A stretch of DNA of 64,000 nt from Solirubrobacterales bacterium (GCA_021155855.1 JAJNAZ010000007.1:1-64000); one strand, 5' to 3'; counted from the first letter of the stretch, positions 8,501 through 16,185 are shown. The notes: generated by a model not told the origin, from the letters alone. Program-made: numbers and translations.

Positions 8501-9037
8501 CTGCTGGCGGAGCTCGCCGAGACGGAATCCCGCGCCGAGGTGCCGTTTGCGCTCCGGTTGGGCGAAGCGGTCGTCCGCGGCCAGATCGACCTGCTCGTTC
8601 GCGGCGCCGCGGCGTCGGCGAGCGGTCAGCTCGAGCTGATCGGCAGCGTCGAGCCGGCGCCCGGCGGGGCGGCGACCGTGGTCGACTTCAAGACCGACGC
8701 GCTCGGCGAGGACGGCGCCGCCGCACTGGGCGAGCGCTATTCGGTCCAGCGCCAGCTCTACGCGCTCGCGATCGCCTCGGCGAACGGCAACGGCCCGGCG
8801 CCCGAACGGGTGCGCGCGATCCACGTCTTCCTCGAGGCACCGGCCGAGCCCGTAACCGAAACCTTCGACGCCGCCGGACTCGCCGCGGCACGCGCGCGGC
8901 TCGAGCGTCGGATTGCAGAGATACGCGCCGGCGGCAGCGGCTTCCGGCCGACCGACGAGCCCAGCCACGCCGTCTGCTTCGGCTGCCCCGCCGCCGAACG
9001 CCTCTGCCCGCATCCGAAGTGGAAGCCGGGCTGGTGA
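5510..9037 (+). CDS. addA: AddA-like UvrD-family helicase/nuclease
   Basis: A 1175-residue motor subunit of the end-resection complex. Motif I is AGAGTGKT with Lys31; motif Ia FTFTERAAAEL; motif II VDEFQDTN with Asp281-Glu282; motif III/IV region GDELQSIYRFRNA; motif V MTVHAAKGLEFE; motif VI VAATRARERL. The C-terminal third is a PD-(D/E)XK nuclease with RGQIDLL (Asp1027) and DFKTDAL (Asp1059, Lys1061). Unusually for AddA, Cys895 (YERCGYRF) and Cys1156, 1159, 1166 (CFGCPAAERLC) form the same four-cysteine frame as in the AddB partner, suggesting a second 4Fe-4S cluster. The ATGA... overlap with addB and the GTGA overlap with the next gene indicate one operon. Confidence 0.87.
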   Translation: MSDLSPTFEQQAAIEARDRDVFCEAGAGTGKTRVLVDRYCGAVEIDETGIDAILAFTFTERAAAELRTRVRHELSERGVVARERGERRLADRLARAARESERAWVMTIHGFCRRLLATHPAAAGIDPRFRVLDEAEASRLRRRARDDALAEVAGANRDAVEAIAAYRPDRFGDMTVLAYERLRSQGMNEPRLPAITEPVRSRHQPVGESDPLSPVEHRAALAARRSLDLVLAAFGRRYEELKTARSGLDFADLELRALELLRESAAVGAAWRGRFNHVMVDEFQDTNRVQLDLVEALRGPRTSVFRVGDELQSIYRFRNADLAVFRDERERARSDSGTELSPLSGSFRARPELIAAVNALGAAMLGADAYTPLASARDPAEGSRPRAELLLTLDEGTGKGKLGWHEFERELEPPPSESQARLVAEARALASRLRELVDAGEATPAGIVVLLRAFTHVDAYEEALERAGLAPYVVGGRGYWSQQQVEDLLRLVEAVANPLDDEMLLGALAGPANAVSPDALWLLRRATTVEGEDREHRRTPHLWPLIEWRFGGAERRPESLDESWLDRIPAEDAARLERFCSILAELRAAAPVLALDDLLERAMTAFGYDLHLLARERGRGRMANVRKLMRLAREFEQHERRDLRGFLEAAQELTERDEREGVAAIQAEDHDGVRIMTVHAAKGLEFEVVAVPDLGRPLAGGERGGDIVVGRLQLGGDGEPEARYGLRLALPAARSFGVWELNELHREILAEAAEEGARLVHVAATRARERLILSGVFKPSDTDAVEHDPRQSAIRRLLPTLVDRGWDPVSHAAEVELAPPQPAAGARILERPARLAVRVEIPSAARAGELARRLAAVSVKRATGTGSADPPLARPETPLPVGHLSYSALAEYERCGYRFYVERMLGLVEPPGPLHPAAGIDANGRASDDSPALAVDVRSHSLGFGNAVHGALEWSARQRWRRPDDGRLADLLAGEGLEDDRELERARAMIDGWLASPLLAELAETESRAEVPFALRLGEAVVRGQIDLLVRGAAASASGQLELIGSVEPAPGGAATVVDFKTDALGEDGAAALGERYSVQRQLYALAIASANGNGPAPERVRAIHVFLEAPAEPVTETFDAAGLAAARARLERRIAEIRAGGSGFRPTDEPSHAVCFGCPAAERLCPHPKWKPGW

Positions 9038-9627
9038 GCAGCGTCGCCCTATTCGCCTACGGGTCGCTCGTCAGCCGGCGCAGCGCCGCCGAGACCCTCG
9101 GCCGCCCGGTCGAGAACATGATCCCGGCCCGGCTCGAGGGATTCGCCCGCAACTGGACGCTCGGTCGCGACAACCTCACCTCGGAGAAGACCTTCGCCCG
9201 CGCCGACGGCTCGCTGCCGCGCTTTTGCCTCGGCGTAGCGATCGATCCGAACGCGACGGCACCGGCCCCCAACGGCGCTCTGGTGGAGCTCAGCGAGGAG
9301 GAGCTCGACCGCCTCGACCTCCGCGAGATGCGCTACCGACGCCTCGAGGTCACCGGGGCGATCCGGATCGGCGAGACCGAATCCGCGGCGCACGGCTTCG
9401 ATCGCGTCGTCGCCTACCGCCCCCGCCCGCAGAACCACATGCCCGAGCCACCCGGGGAGACGATCATCGTCGCCAACTACTTAGCCACCGTCGAGGCCGC
9501 ATTCGACGAGCTCGGCCCCGGGCAGCTCGAACTCTTCCGCGCGACCACCGCCGAACCCCCGGTCGAGGTCGTCGAGGCCACACTGGTTCGCGACCGGATC
9601 CCGAAGGGCAATCCACGGGGGTGGTGA
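9034..9627 (+). CDS. Gamma-glutamylcyclotransferase-fold protein
   Basis: A 197-residue protein starting with GTG inside the stop of the helicase gene (GTGA overlap). It opens with SVALFAYGSLVSR, whose YGSL is the substrate-loop signature of the gamma-glutamylcyclotransferase (AIG2/GGCT) fold, and has acidic residues in EELDRLDLRE where the catalytic Glu is usually found. The family converts gamma-glutamyl compounds to 5-oxoproline, but many bacterial members have unknown substrates. Tight coupling to addAB is probably organisational; I see nothing tying it to DNA repair. A strong inverted repeat lies just downstream. Confidence 0.75.
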   Translation: MSSVALFAYGSLVSRRSAAETLGRPVENMIPARLEGFARNWTLGRDNLTSEKTFARADGSLPRFCLGVAIDPNATAPAPNGALVELSEEELDRLDLREMRYRRLEVTGAIRIGETESAAHGFDRVVAYRPRPQNHMPEPPGETIIVANYLATVEAAFDELGPGQLELFRATTAEPPVEVVEATLVRDRIPKGNPRGW

Positions 9628-9640
9628 GTAAACGAAACGT

Positions 9641-9676
9641 GGCGAGTTTTCGGCGCCAGGGCGCCGAGAACTCGCC
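9641..9676. terminator. Bidirectional terminator between convergent genes
   Basis: GGCGAGTTTTCGGCGCC at 9641-9657 pairs, with one mismatch, with GGCGCCGAGAACTCGCC at 9660-9676, giving a 17-bp stem and a two-base loop midway between the cyclotransferase stop (9627) and the LysR stop (9686). It would end transcripts from both sides. Part of it (GAGTTTTCGGCGCC) recurs at 60371-60384. Confidence 0.7.
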
Positions 9677-9685
9677 CATTCGTGA

Positions 9686-10576
9686 TCACGAGCGCGATTC
9701 GTAGTTGCGGACGAAGTCGATGAAAGCGTTCGCGGCCACGGATCGGTGGCGGTCTCGGCGCCAGATCAAATACACGCCCAGCCGGATCGACGGCCGCAGC
9801 GGGCGGGTCTCCACCGGCGGGCCGTCGCGGCGCGCGAGCGACTCCGGCAGCAGCGCGGCGCCGAAGCCGTCGGAGACCAGGCATCGGATCAGGTAGGGAT
9901 CGCCGCTTTCGAGCGAGACGTTGAACTGCTTGCCGGCGCGGGCGAAGAAGTCGTCGGCGACCGACTTGATCGCCGAGCCCGAGCGCGGGGTGGCCAGCGG
10001 GACGCCGGCCAGATCGCCGGCGCTGACCCGTTCGGCGTCGGGCGCGGTCCCCGGCGGATAGGCCGCGACCACCTGCTCCTCGCTCACCCGCAGGGTCTCG
10101 ACGCCCTCCGGGATATCCCCGGCGAGCAGTGAGAACGCCGCGTCGAGCTCGTCGGCTGTGAGCAGGTCGAGCATGTCGGCCGCGGTCCCCTCGCGCAGGC
10201 CGACCTCGATCCCGGGGAACGAGTGGCGGAAGCGCGCCAGCAGCGTGGTCACCTCGACTCCGCCGGCGGGGAGCAGCGCCCCGATCGAGATCCGACCGCG
10301 GACCAGGCCGCGGAGCTCGTCGAGCTCGCCGCGTACCCCGTCGATCTCGGCGAGCACCCGACGCGCCCGGGTCGCCACCGCCTCGCCGGCCTCGGTGGGC
10401 ACGACACGGCGGCTGGTGCGCTCGAACAGCTCCGTGCCGAGCTCGGCCTCGAGCCGCCGGATCTGGTGCGAGAGCGCCGACTGGGCGACATGGAGCTCGT
10501 CGGCCGCGCGGGTGAAGTGGCGGTGGCGGGCGACCGCCTCGGCATACAAGAGCTGGCGCAACTCCACGCGATTCAT
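9686..10576 (-). CDS. LysR-family transcriptional regulator
   Basis: A 296-residue regulator. Residues 1-60 form the winged helix-turn-helix (HFTRAADELHVAQSALSHQI, then LGTELFERTSRRVVPTEAG); from about residue 90 follows the periplasmic-binding-like effector domain (GRISIGALLPAGG...). LysR proteins typically autoregulate and control the divergent neighbour, here the small acetyltransferase-like gene at 10638. The 61-bp intergenic region contains a repeated CGATTGATC and an inverted repeat that fit a LysR operator. The effector molecule cannot be deduced. Confidence 0.9.
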   Translation of the reverse strand: MNRVELRQLLYAEAVARHRHFTRAADELHVAQSALSHQIRRLEAELGTELFERTSRRVVPTEAGEAVATRARRVLAEIDGVRGELDELRGLVRGRISIGALLPAGGVEVTTLLARFRHSFPGIEVGLREGTAADMLDLLTADELDAAFSLLAGDIPEGVETLRVSEEQVVAAYPPGTAPDAERVSAGDLAGVPLATPRSGSAIKSVADDFFARAGKQFNVSLESGDPYLIRCLVSDGFGAALLPESLARRDGPPVETRPLRPSIRLGVYLIWRRDRHRSVAANAFIDFVRNYESRS

Positions 10577-10637
10577 CGTAAATCACGATTGATCTAGTGA
10601 CAACAACATCTTGCTCCGATTGATCGTCGGAGCGACA
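10577..10637. promoter_or_regulatory. Candidate LysR operator in divergent intergenic region
   Basis: CGATTGATC occurs twice on the same strand, at 10586-10594 and 10617-10625, 31 bases apart (about three helical turns). The second copy sits inside an inverted repeat CTCCGA-N7-TCGGAG (10614-10632). The spacing and position between the LysR gene and its divergent neighbour fit a two-site LysR tetramer; this is inference. Confidence 0.45.
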
Positions 10638-11027
10638 ATGATGCGCATGAGCCTCCCGAACCGACGTCGCAGACCCGACCCCCCGCGCGAGGACGCGTTG
10701 CTGGTCCCGGTGACGATCCGCCTGGCGACCGCCGGCGACGACGAAGCCGCGATCACCCGGGTCGCCGGTCGCGACTCCCGCCAGGTGCCCGCCGGACCGT
10801 GGCTGGTCGCCGAACGCGCCGGCACGATCGAGGCGGTGCTCTCGCTGGCGAGCGGCGAGATCGTCGCCGACCCGTTCCGGCGCACCCTCGAGCTGGTCGA
10901 GCTACTGCGCTGCCGCGCCGCGGCTGGACAGGCGTTCGACCCCGGCGACCGGCGGGACCGGAGCCGCGGCCGGCCCGCAGCCGGCCGCCTCGACCTCGGG
11001 CTCGCCGGCGCCGGTGGCTGTGCGTGA
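10638..11027 (+). CDS. Small GNAT-fold-like protein of unknown function
   Basis: About 129 residues with two plausible adjacent ATG starts at 10638 and 10641. After a basic N-terminus, the sequence VTIRLATAGDDEAAITRVA, then GPWLVAERAGTIEAVLSLASGEIVADPF and ELVELLRCRA resembles the N-terminal beta-alpha-beta part of an N-acetyltransferase fold but lacks the acetyl-CoA loop, a compact type of protein that I associate with Thermoleophilia genomes. The C-terminal 30 residues are Arg/Gly-rich and disordered-looking. It overlaps the next, complete acetyltransferase gene by four bases, so the two are co-translated, and it is divergent from the LysR gene. Confidence 0.6.
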   Translation: MMRMSLPNRRRRPDPPREDALLVPVTIRLATAGDDEAAITRVAGRDSRQVPAGPWLVAERAGTIEAVLSLASGEIVADPFRRTLELVELLRCRAAAGQAFDPGDRRDRSRGRPAAGRLDLGLAGAGGCA

Positions 11028-11590
11028 GCGGCGCGCCGACCATCCGCCGCGAGCTCCGTCCCGGCGACCTCGGAGCGATCATCGCCCATCATGGCGCGCT
11101 CTACGCGCGCGAGCACGGCGTCGACGCGGACTTCGAGGCGCACGTCGCCGCCAGCGTCTCGGCGGCCGCGGCCCAGCGCGGCTGGCCGGCCGCGAACGAG
11201 GCGGTGTGGATCGTCGAGCGCGGGGGTGAGCACGCAGGCAGCCTGGCGCTCACCGACGAGGGCGCCGGCCTCGCCGCGCTGCGCTGGTTCGTGCTCGATC
11301 CGGAGCTGCGCGGCCTCGGCCTCGGCACCAGGCTGGTCGCCGAGCTGCTCGAGCTCGCCAAGCGCGCCGGCTACGAGCGCGTCGGGCTGGAGACGTTCAG
11401 CGACCTGCGCGCCGCCGCGCACATCTATCGCCGGGCCGGCTTCGAGCTTCAGTGGGCGAAGACCGGGCCGCGCTGGGGTCGCGCCCGGATCACCTACCAA
11501 CGCTACGAGCTCAGCTTCCAGCGCCGAGCCCAGTCCTTGAGCTCGGAGAGCGCCGGGCCGAGGGCGCGGCCCTTCTCGGTCAGCGCATAG
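11024..11590 (+). CDS. GNAT-family N-acetyltransferase
   Basis: A 188-residue acetyltransferase starting with GTG in the stop codon of the previous gene. The acetyl-CoA binding loop is LRGLGLGTRLVAELLELA, followed by the conserved strand-helix YERVGLETFSDLRAAAHIYRRAGF typical of small MarR-associated GNATs. The acceptor substrate is unknown. The last 30 codons overlap the convergent HxlR gene by 88 bases; the natural end of the GNAT fold is near YQRYELSF, so the extra tail may be non-functional. Confidence 0.85.
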   Translation: MSGAPTIRRELRPGDLGAIIAHHGALYAREHGVDADFEAHVAASVSAAAAQRGWPAANEAVWIVERGGEHAGSLALTDEGAGLAALRWFVLDPELRGLGLGTRLVAELLELAKRAGYERVGLETFSDLRAAAHIYRRAGFELQWAKTGPRWGRARITYQRYELSFQRRAQSLSSESAGPRARPFSVSA

Positions 11591-11871
11591 GAGACCCGGG
11601 CAGGGCTCCCGTCGTGGACTGAGCGCTCGACGAGGCCGGCGGCCTCGAGCTCGCGCAGGCGCCGCGAGAGCAAGCGGTCCGACAATCCCGGGACGCTCGC
11701 GGTCAACTCGGCGAAGTAGTGCGGGCGCTCGGCCAGGGTCGAGAGGATCGCCCCGGCCCAGCGGCGGCCGATCAGCTCGATCGCGGCGTGGAAATCGGGG
11801 CACACCTGCGCGGAACGCGCGTTGGCACGCGTGGCGCTCCGCGCGCGAGGCTGTTCACCCGCGGTCTCCAC
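11503..11871 (-). CDS. HxlR-family winged-helix transcriptional regulator
   Basis: A 122-residue regulator. The signature CPDFHAAIELIGRRWAGAIL is followed by the helix-turn-helix and wing (FAELTASVPGLSDRLLSRRL, then ELEAAGLVERSVHDGSPARV and YALTEKGRAL). HxlR proteins respond to aldehydes, quinones or redox signals, often through the N-terminal cysteine seen here. The GTG at 11871 is chosen because TATCGT (minus strand, 11885-11880) lies eight bases before it, a leaderless layout; the longer frame upstream runs into the protease gene. The target genes are unknown. Confidence 0.85.
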   Translation of the reverse strand: METAGEQPRARSATRANARSAQVCPDFHAAIELIGRRWAGAILSTLAERPHYFAELTASVPGLSDRLLSRRLRELEAAGLVERSVHDGSPARVSYALTEKGRALGPALSELKDWARRWKLSS

Positions 11872-11905
11872 CCTGGCTGACGATAGCGAACGCACCTCCC
11901 GGGCT

Positions 11906-13063
11906 TCACGCGGCGCAGGGACCGGTGTCCGCGGGTTGCAGATTGCCGGCGAGCGCCTCGGCGACGACCTCGTTCGGGACCCCGAGACCGTTGCTCGGCC
12001 CGTCGCCGGTCGAGGCCGCGAACACGGTCGCGGCCACGTCGCCGGCGGTATCGACCACCGGTCCACCGGAGTTGCCGCTTCGAATCGCGGCACGGAACGG
12101 GGTCATCCGGCGCTGGATCGGCCCGCGACCGTAGGAATCCTGGCTGGTCACGGTGCCGGTGCGCCCGAGGCGTGCCGGCGTGAAAGTCAGCGGTCCGTTG
12201 TTCGGGTAGCCGATCACCGCGGCCTCGGTCCCGGTGGGGACCTGCGAGGCGAGCGGGAGGCTCGGCGCGTCCAGCCCCGGCGCCTCGAGCAGCGCGAGAT
12301 CGTTGCCGGGGTCGTAGTGCACCGCGTTGGCGTCGATGTCCGCACCGTTTTCGGCCCGTACGGTGGTGTCGTCGGCGCCGGCGACCACGTGCGCGTTGGT
12401 GACCACGATCCCGGGCGCCGCGACCCAGCCTGAGCCGGCGACGCCGAGGCCGCAGGCAGTGCCGAGTACCCTCACGGTCGCCGCGCCGGCGGTGCGGATC
12501 TCCGGATCGTCGACGACCCCTTGGTTGGCTGCCGCTACGTCGGCGTCGGGGCCGCGGACGGGGGGTGTCGGGTCGATCCGGCGGAGCACGTTGAGCAGCG
12601 GCCCCGACGGCGGCAGCAGGTCGTTGAGCGCGCCGAGGACCGCGGACTGCTGAACCGCCTCGCGGAGCTTGCGCGTGTCGGAACCGCCGGCGTGCAATGC
12701 CACCGCGCCGAAGCCCCAGCTGATCAACAGCGCCAACAGCGCCAGCAGCAGCGCCCCGCCGATCCCGTCCAGCGCGCCGACCCCGCCGCCGAGGATCCGC
12801 CCGCGGATCGCCTTGCCGACGCCTTCGAGCGCCACCGCCACGAAGGCGCCGACGAGGATCCCGGTCACCACCGCGACCAGCGGTGCGTACTCGGACTCCG
12901 AGCCGCCGGAGAGCAGCGCCGGCCCGAGGCGGGCGCCGAGCGCGGCGCCGCCGATGAACCCGGCGAGCGGAAGCGCGCTGGCGATCAAGCCACGCTCGTA
13001 GCCGACAGCGGCCAGCGCGAGCGCGAGCAGGATGATGCCGACGTCGAGGAGTGTCGCGTTCAT
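11906..13063 (-). CDS. MarP-like membrane serine protease (CvpA domain plus trypsin domain)
   Basis: A 385-residue protein with four hydrophobic segments in a CvpA/colicin V production-like domain (about 1-125) and a periplasmic trypsin-like domain (about 180-385). The catalytic triad is visible as TNAHVV (His225), GNDLALL (Asp255) and SGNSGGP (Ser332). Cys204 and Cys383 correspond to the disulfide described in Mycobacterium MarP, a protease needed for acid and oxidative stress tolerance and for processing cell-wall hydrolases. The Rpf-like and penicillin-binding proteins encoded nearby are plausible wall partners, by inference. It is divergent from the penicillin-binding protein gene. Confidence 0.88.
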   Translation of the reverse strand: MNATLLDVGIILLALALAAVGYERGLIASALPLAGFIGGAALGARLGPALLSGGSESEYAPLVAVVTGILVGAFVAVALEGVGKAIRGRILGGGVGALDGIGGALLLALLALLISWGFGAVALHAGGSDTRKLREAVQQSAVLGALNDLLPPSGPLLNVLRRIDPTPPVRGPDADVAAANQGVVDDPEIRTAGAATVRVLGTACGLGVAGSGWVAAPGIVVTNAHVVAGADDTTVRAENGADIDANAVHYDPGNDLALLEAPGLDAPSLPLASQVPTGTEAAVIGYPNNGPLTFTPARLGRTGTVTSQDSYGRGPIQRRMTPFRAAIRSGNSGGPVVDTAGDVAATVFAASTGDGPSNGLGVPNEVVAEALAGNLQPADTGPCAA

Positions 13064-13189
13064 CGAGTCGGCTCCGGCGCGGGGTTCATCGTTCAGGCCC
13101 GGCGCAGCGACTACCCTTCGCGGCGTGGATCACGGGTCGCACACGCGGCGCGGCGGGACTCGCAAAGCTACCGAAGGGATCGAGCGGGA

Positions 13190-14929
13190 TTGAGCACCCA
13201 GCGCGCGACGGAACGCCGCCGGCGCATCCTCACACGGGCCATTCCCCTAGTCGTCCTTGCCTCGACGGCATTCGCCGTCGGGGCGGTCGTGGCCGCGGAA
13301 CCGGTCGCTCCGGCGGCCCAGCGGCTGCTGGACGCGTGGGAGCGCGACGACTACGCCGCGATGCACGCCGAGCTCACCCCGGAGGCCCGCGAGGAGTACC
13401 CGTTGAAGCGCTTCGAGCGCATCTACACCGACGCCGCCGAGGCCGCCACCACCGACGTCATCACGGTGGACGAGGTTCGCGAGGGCGACGACACGGCGCT
13501 CGCCCCGGTGAGCATCGCAACCCACGCCTTCGGCAACCTGCGCGGCGAGCTCGCGCTGCCGATCGCCGACGGGCAGGTGGCCTGGACCCCTAACCTCGTC
13601 TACCCGGGCCTCGCCCCGGAGGAGCGGCTCAGTCGCCGCACGCGCGCGCCGCAGCGGGCCCCGATTCTGGCCGCCGATCGAACCCCGCTCGCCGAGGGCT
13701 CGGCCGCCGCGCGCACGCTCGACGCCGCCGCCGTCGCCGTGGTCGGCGAGACCGGGACCCCGACCCGTGCCCAGGCCCGCAAGCTCGCGTCGCTGGGCTT
13801 CCCGCCGGGCTCGCTGACGGGCACGTCCGGGCTCGAGCTCGCCTGGAACGAACGCCTCTCGGGCCAGCCCGGCGGTCAGCTCGTCGCGGTCTCGACGGAG
13901 GCGGAGAGTGAGGTCGGAGGGGGTCGCGTGCTCGCCTCGAGCCAGCCGGTACCCGGCGAGCCGGTGAGGACGACGATCGACCCCGCCCTCCAGCGGGCGG
14001 CGGTTACGGCGCTCGGCAGCCTGTTCGGCGGCGTCGCCGTGCTCGACACGCAAAGCGGTGACGTGCTCGCCCTCTCGGGGGTCGCCTACTCGGCGCCGCA
14101 GCCACCCGGTTCCACTTTCAAGGTGATCACCACGACGGGTGCGCTCGACGCCGGCATCGTCTCGCTCGAGGACGAATTCCCGGTCGAGAGCTCGAACTCG
14201 GAGATCGGTCGTGAGATCGCGAACTCCCACGACGCTCCCTGCGGCGGCACCTTCGCGCAGACCTTCGCCAACTCCTGCAACACGGTCTTCGCGCCGCTGG
14301 GCGCCGAGCTCGGCGGCGAGAAGCTGGTCGCGACGTCCGAGCTGTTCGGCTTCAACTCGCCGCCCGCGCTGTTCGACGCGGACGCGACCGCCGTGATCGA
14401 GCCACCCCAGAGCACGATCCCCGAGGACCTCTCGTCCAGCGTCGAGGTGGGGGAGTCGGCGATCGGCCAGGGTCAGGTGCTGGCGACGCCGCTGCAGCTG
14501 GCCACGATCTCGCAGACGATCGCGAACCGCGGGGTGAGGCTGCCGACCCCAATCGCCCGCACCGCCGAGCTCCGTCCCGACGCCGAGCCGGTCGAGGTGA
14601 CCTCGAAGGAGACCGCGGCCACGGTCCGTGACCTGATGGTCGGCGTGGTCGAGAACGGCACCGGGGTCGCCGCCGCGCTGCCGGGCGTGCAGGTCGCCGG
14701 CAAGACGGGCACCGCCGAGCTCGGCCCGGCGGCGCTCGCCCCCGGCGAGGCGCTCGGAGCCGGGGAGGAGGCGCCGCAGGAGCTCGATGCCTGGTTCACC
14801 TCGTTCGCGCCCGCGAACGACCCGAGGCTCGCCGTGGCCGTGATGGTGGTCGACGCCGCGGGCGACGGCGGCGAGATCGCCGCCCCGATCGCCCGCGAGG
14901 TGCTCGCCGCGGGCCTCGGCACGGGCTAG
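13190..14929 (+). CDS. Penicillin-binding protein with NTF2-like N-terminal domain
   Basis: A 579-residue class B-type transpeptidase. A membrane anchor (about residues 15-36) precedes an NTF2-like MecA-N domain (40-140), a dimerisation/linker region (150-260) and the transpeptidase domain. Active-site motifs are PGSTFK (Ser308, Lys311), SCN (362-364) and KTGTAE. It should crosslink peptidoglycan outside the membrane. The TTG start at 13190 is chosen because homologues begin shortly before the basic stretch and membrane helix, and GAAGGG lies about ten bases upstream; the reading frame further upstream overlaps the protease gene on the other strand. Confidence 0.88.
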   Translation: MSTQRATERRRRILTRAIPLVVLASTAFAVGAVVAAEPVAPAAQRLLDAWERDDYAAMHAELTPEAREEYPLKRFERIYTDAAEAATTDVITVDEVREGDDTALAPVSIATHAFGNLRGELALPIADGQVAWTPNLVYPGLAPEERLSRRTRAPQRAPILAADRTPLAEGSAAARTLDAAAVAVVGETGTPTRAQARKLASLGFPPGSLTGTSGLELAWNERLSGQPGGQLVAVSTEAESEVGGGRVLASSQPVPGEPVRTTIDPALQRAAVTALGSLFGGVAVLDTQSGDVLALSGVAYSAPQPPGSTFKVITTTGALDAGIVSLEDEFPVESSNSEIGREIANSHDAPCGGTFAQTFANSCNTVFAPLGAELGGEKLVATSELFGFNSPPALFDADATAVIEPPQSTIPEDLSSSVEVGESAIGQGQVLATPLQLATISQTIANRGVRLPTPIARTAELRPDAEPVEVTSKETAATVRDLMVGVVENGTGVAAALPGVQVAGKTGTAELGPAALAPGEALGAGEEAPQELDAWFTSFAPANDPRLAVAVMVVDAAGDGGEIAAPIAREVLAAGLGTG

Positions 14930-14993
14930 CGCCGACAGCGAAAGCACGGCCCCGCCGGCGACCAGGACCACGCAGAGTCAAGCCGAGGCCGGG

Positions 14994-15530
14994 TCAGATG
15001 TCGAGGACGACCTCGCCGCTTGTCTCGGAGCTCTCCACGGCGAGCTTCAGGGGGCGGTTCTCGCTCACGGACTCATCGAGGAGGAAGATCAGCAGGGCGC
15101 CCTGATTGGGGCCGGTGGCGGCCGTCGAGTTCGGCAGCGGCTGCTCGCCCTCCGCCGGCACCTCGGTCCCGATTTCGAGCGCGTAGGGACTCTCTGAGTC
15201 CACCGTTTCGTACGCGGTGTCGAGCGTGTCGTGCACGGTGTATGCGTCGGCCGACAACAGCGGGTCCTCGGTCGGGTTCTCGATCGTCAAGAACACCCCC
15301 AGGTATGCCGTTCTCGGCTCCGGCGGCGGTAGCCCGACCAGATACTCGGAATCCTCGTTGTCGTCGGGGTTGAGGAAGCGGGTAAGCCCGACGTTGTATT
15401 CCAGCTCACCGACCTCCACCGGCTCGCCCTCGACGACCTCGGTCTCCTCCTCCTCGCCGCACCCCGAGACGGCACTCGCAAGCGCGAGCGCCGCGAACAG
15501 GAACACGAGCACGGCGACGGGGCGACGCAT
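14994..15530 (-). CDS. Secreted lipoprotein, possible DUF4352-type immunoglobulin-like domain
   Basis: A 178-residue protein with a lipoprotein signal: MRRPVAVLVF, hydrophobic core, then SAVSGC with the lipidated Cys at about residue 24. An acidic linker (GEEEETEVVEGEP) leads to a beta-rich domain with YLGVFLTIENPTEDP and LLIFLLDESVSENRPL, resembling the fold of DUF4352/TelA-like extracellular proteins. Function unknown. ATG 15530 is supported by TATGCT on the minus strand (15546-15541), ten bases before it. An ATG at 15545 is the alternative. The SRPBCC gene lies 48 bases upstream on the same strand. Confidence 0.75.
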   Translation of the reverse strand: MRRPVAVLVFLFAALALASAVSGCGEEEETEVVEGEPVEVGELEYNVGLTRFLNPDDNEDSEYLVGLPPPEPRTAYLGVFLTIENPTEDPLLSADAYTVHDTLDTAYETVDSESPYALEIGTEVPAEGEQPLPNSTAATGPNQGALLIFLLDESVSENRPLKLAVESSETSGEVVLDI

Positions 15531-15578
15531 CGAGGGCGGAAGCATATGCGACCGGATCGGCCGAGTCGCGCCGTCCAT

Positions 15579-16085
15579 CTAGTGGTCGAACGACGGCAGG
15601 CGGTCGCCGCCGGCGAGTGCGATCCTCTGTACTTGCCGATCGGACTCGACCACCCGCTTGAGGCGGGTGAGCGCCCGGCGCCAACCACGCCGGAGGATTC
15701 GCGCGCCGCCGAGCATCTCGCGGACACGGTCGGTCGGGTTCGCCGGCTCGGTCCAGAAGGTCAGGGTCAGCTCGCAGCCACTCGCCGGCCCCTCGGCCAG
15801 CTCCCACACGGTCACCGTCCGGACCCGGTTGGAGCGCCCGCCGCGCCCGTGCTCGCGCACCAGGTGGGGTCGCTCGACGCGCTCGATCACGGTGTCGAAC
15901 CAGACGTCGGAGTCGCCGACCCGGAACCGTGCCGAGGCGCCCGGGCCGACCGGATCGACCCGCGCGAGGCGGAAATCGGTAAGGAAATGGTCGGTGAACG
16001 CGGGTCGGCCGGCGAGGTCGCAGAGCAGGTCGAAGACGCGCTCTCGCGAGGCGTCGATCGTGATCTTGGCCGAGACCGGTCGCAC
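15579..16085 (-). CDS. SRPBCC-family (START/polyketide-cyclase-like) protein
   Basis: A 168-residue protein beginning with the SRPBCC hallmark: a short strand, then SAKITIDASRERVFDLLCDL and the helix leading into alternating beta strands, ending with a long C-terminal helix (RRALTRLKRVVES). Members bind hydrophobic ligands in a helix-grip cavity; the ligand here is unknown. The GTG start at 16085 has TAGAAT on the minus strand (16100-16095) nine bases upstream and no ribosome binding site, so it is probably leaderless. It may be co-transcribed with the lipoprotein gene downstream. Confidence 0.82.
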   Translation of the reverse strand: MRPVSAKITIDASRERVFDLLCDLAGRPAFTDHFLTDFRLARVDPVGPGASARFRVGDSDVWFDTVIERVERPHLVREHGRGGRSNRVRTVTVWELAEGPASGCELTLTFWTEPANPTDRVREMLGGARILRRGWRRALTRLKRVVESDRQVQRIALAGGDRLPSFDH

Positions 16086-16157
16086 GCGGCGGCGATTCTA
16101 GTCGGGAACGGGGTCGCGTCGAGCCCGCAAATTCCGTCTAAATCAAAGCCGAGTAGC

Positions 16158-16185
16158 TGGACATTGCGGCCAATCGCGTTAACAT
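16158..16185 (+). promoter_or_regulatory. Possible promoter of the FHA gene
   Basis: TGGACA at 16158-16163 and TAACAT at 16180-16185 are separated by 16 bases and lie 19 bases before the ATG of the FHA protein. The match to a housekeeping promoter is moderate. Confidence 0.4.

Noticed and set aside
12521-13189. Long plus-strand frame ahead of the penicillin-binding protein suggesting an N-terminal extension of over 200 residues
   Set aside because: It lies opposite the well-supported MarP-like protease, is Arg/Gly/Ala-rich without domain features, and the PBP has a normal anchor and start at TTG 13190.
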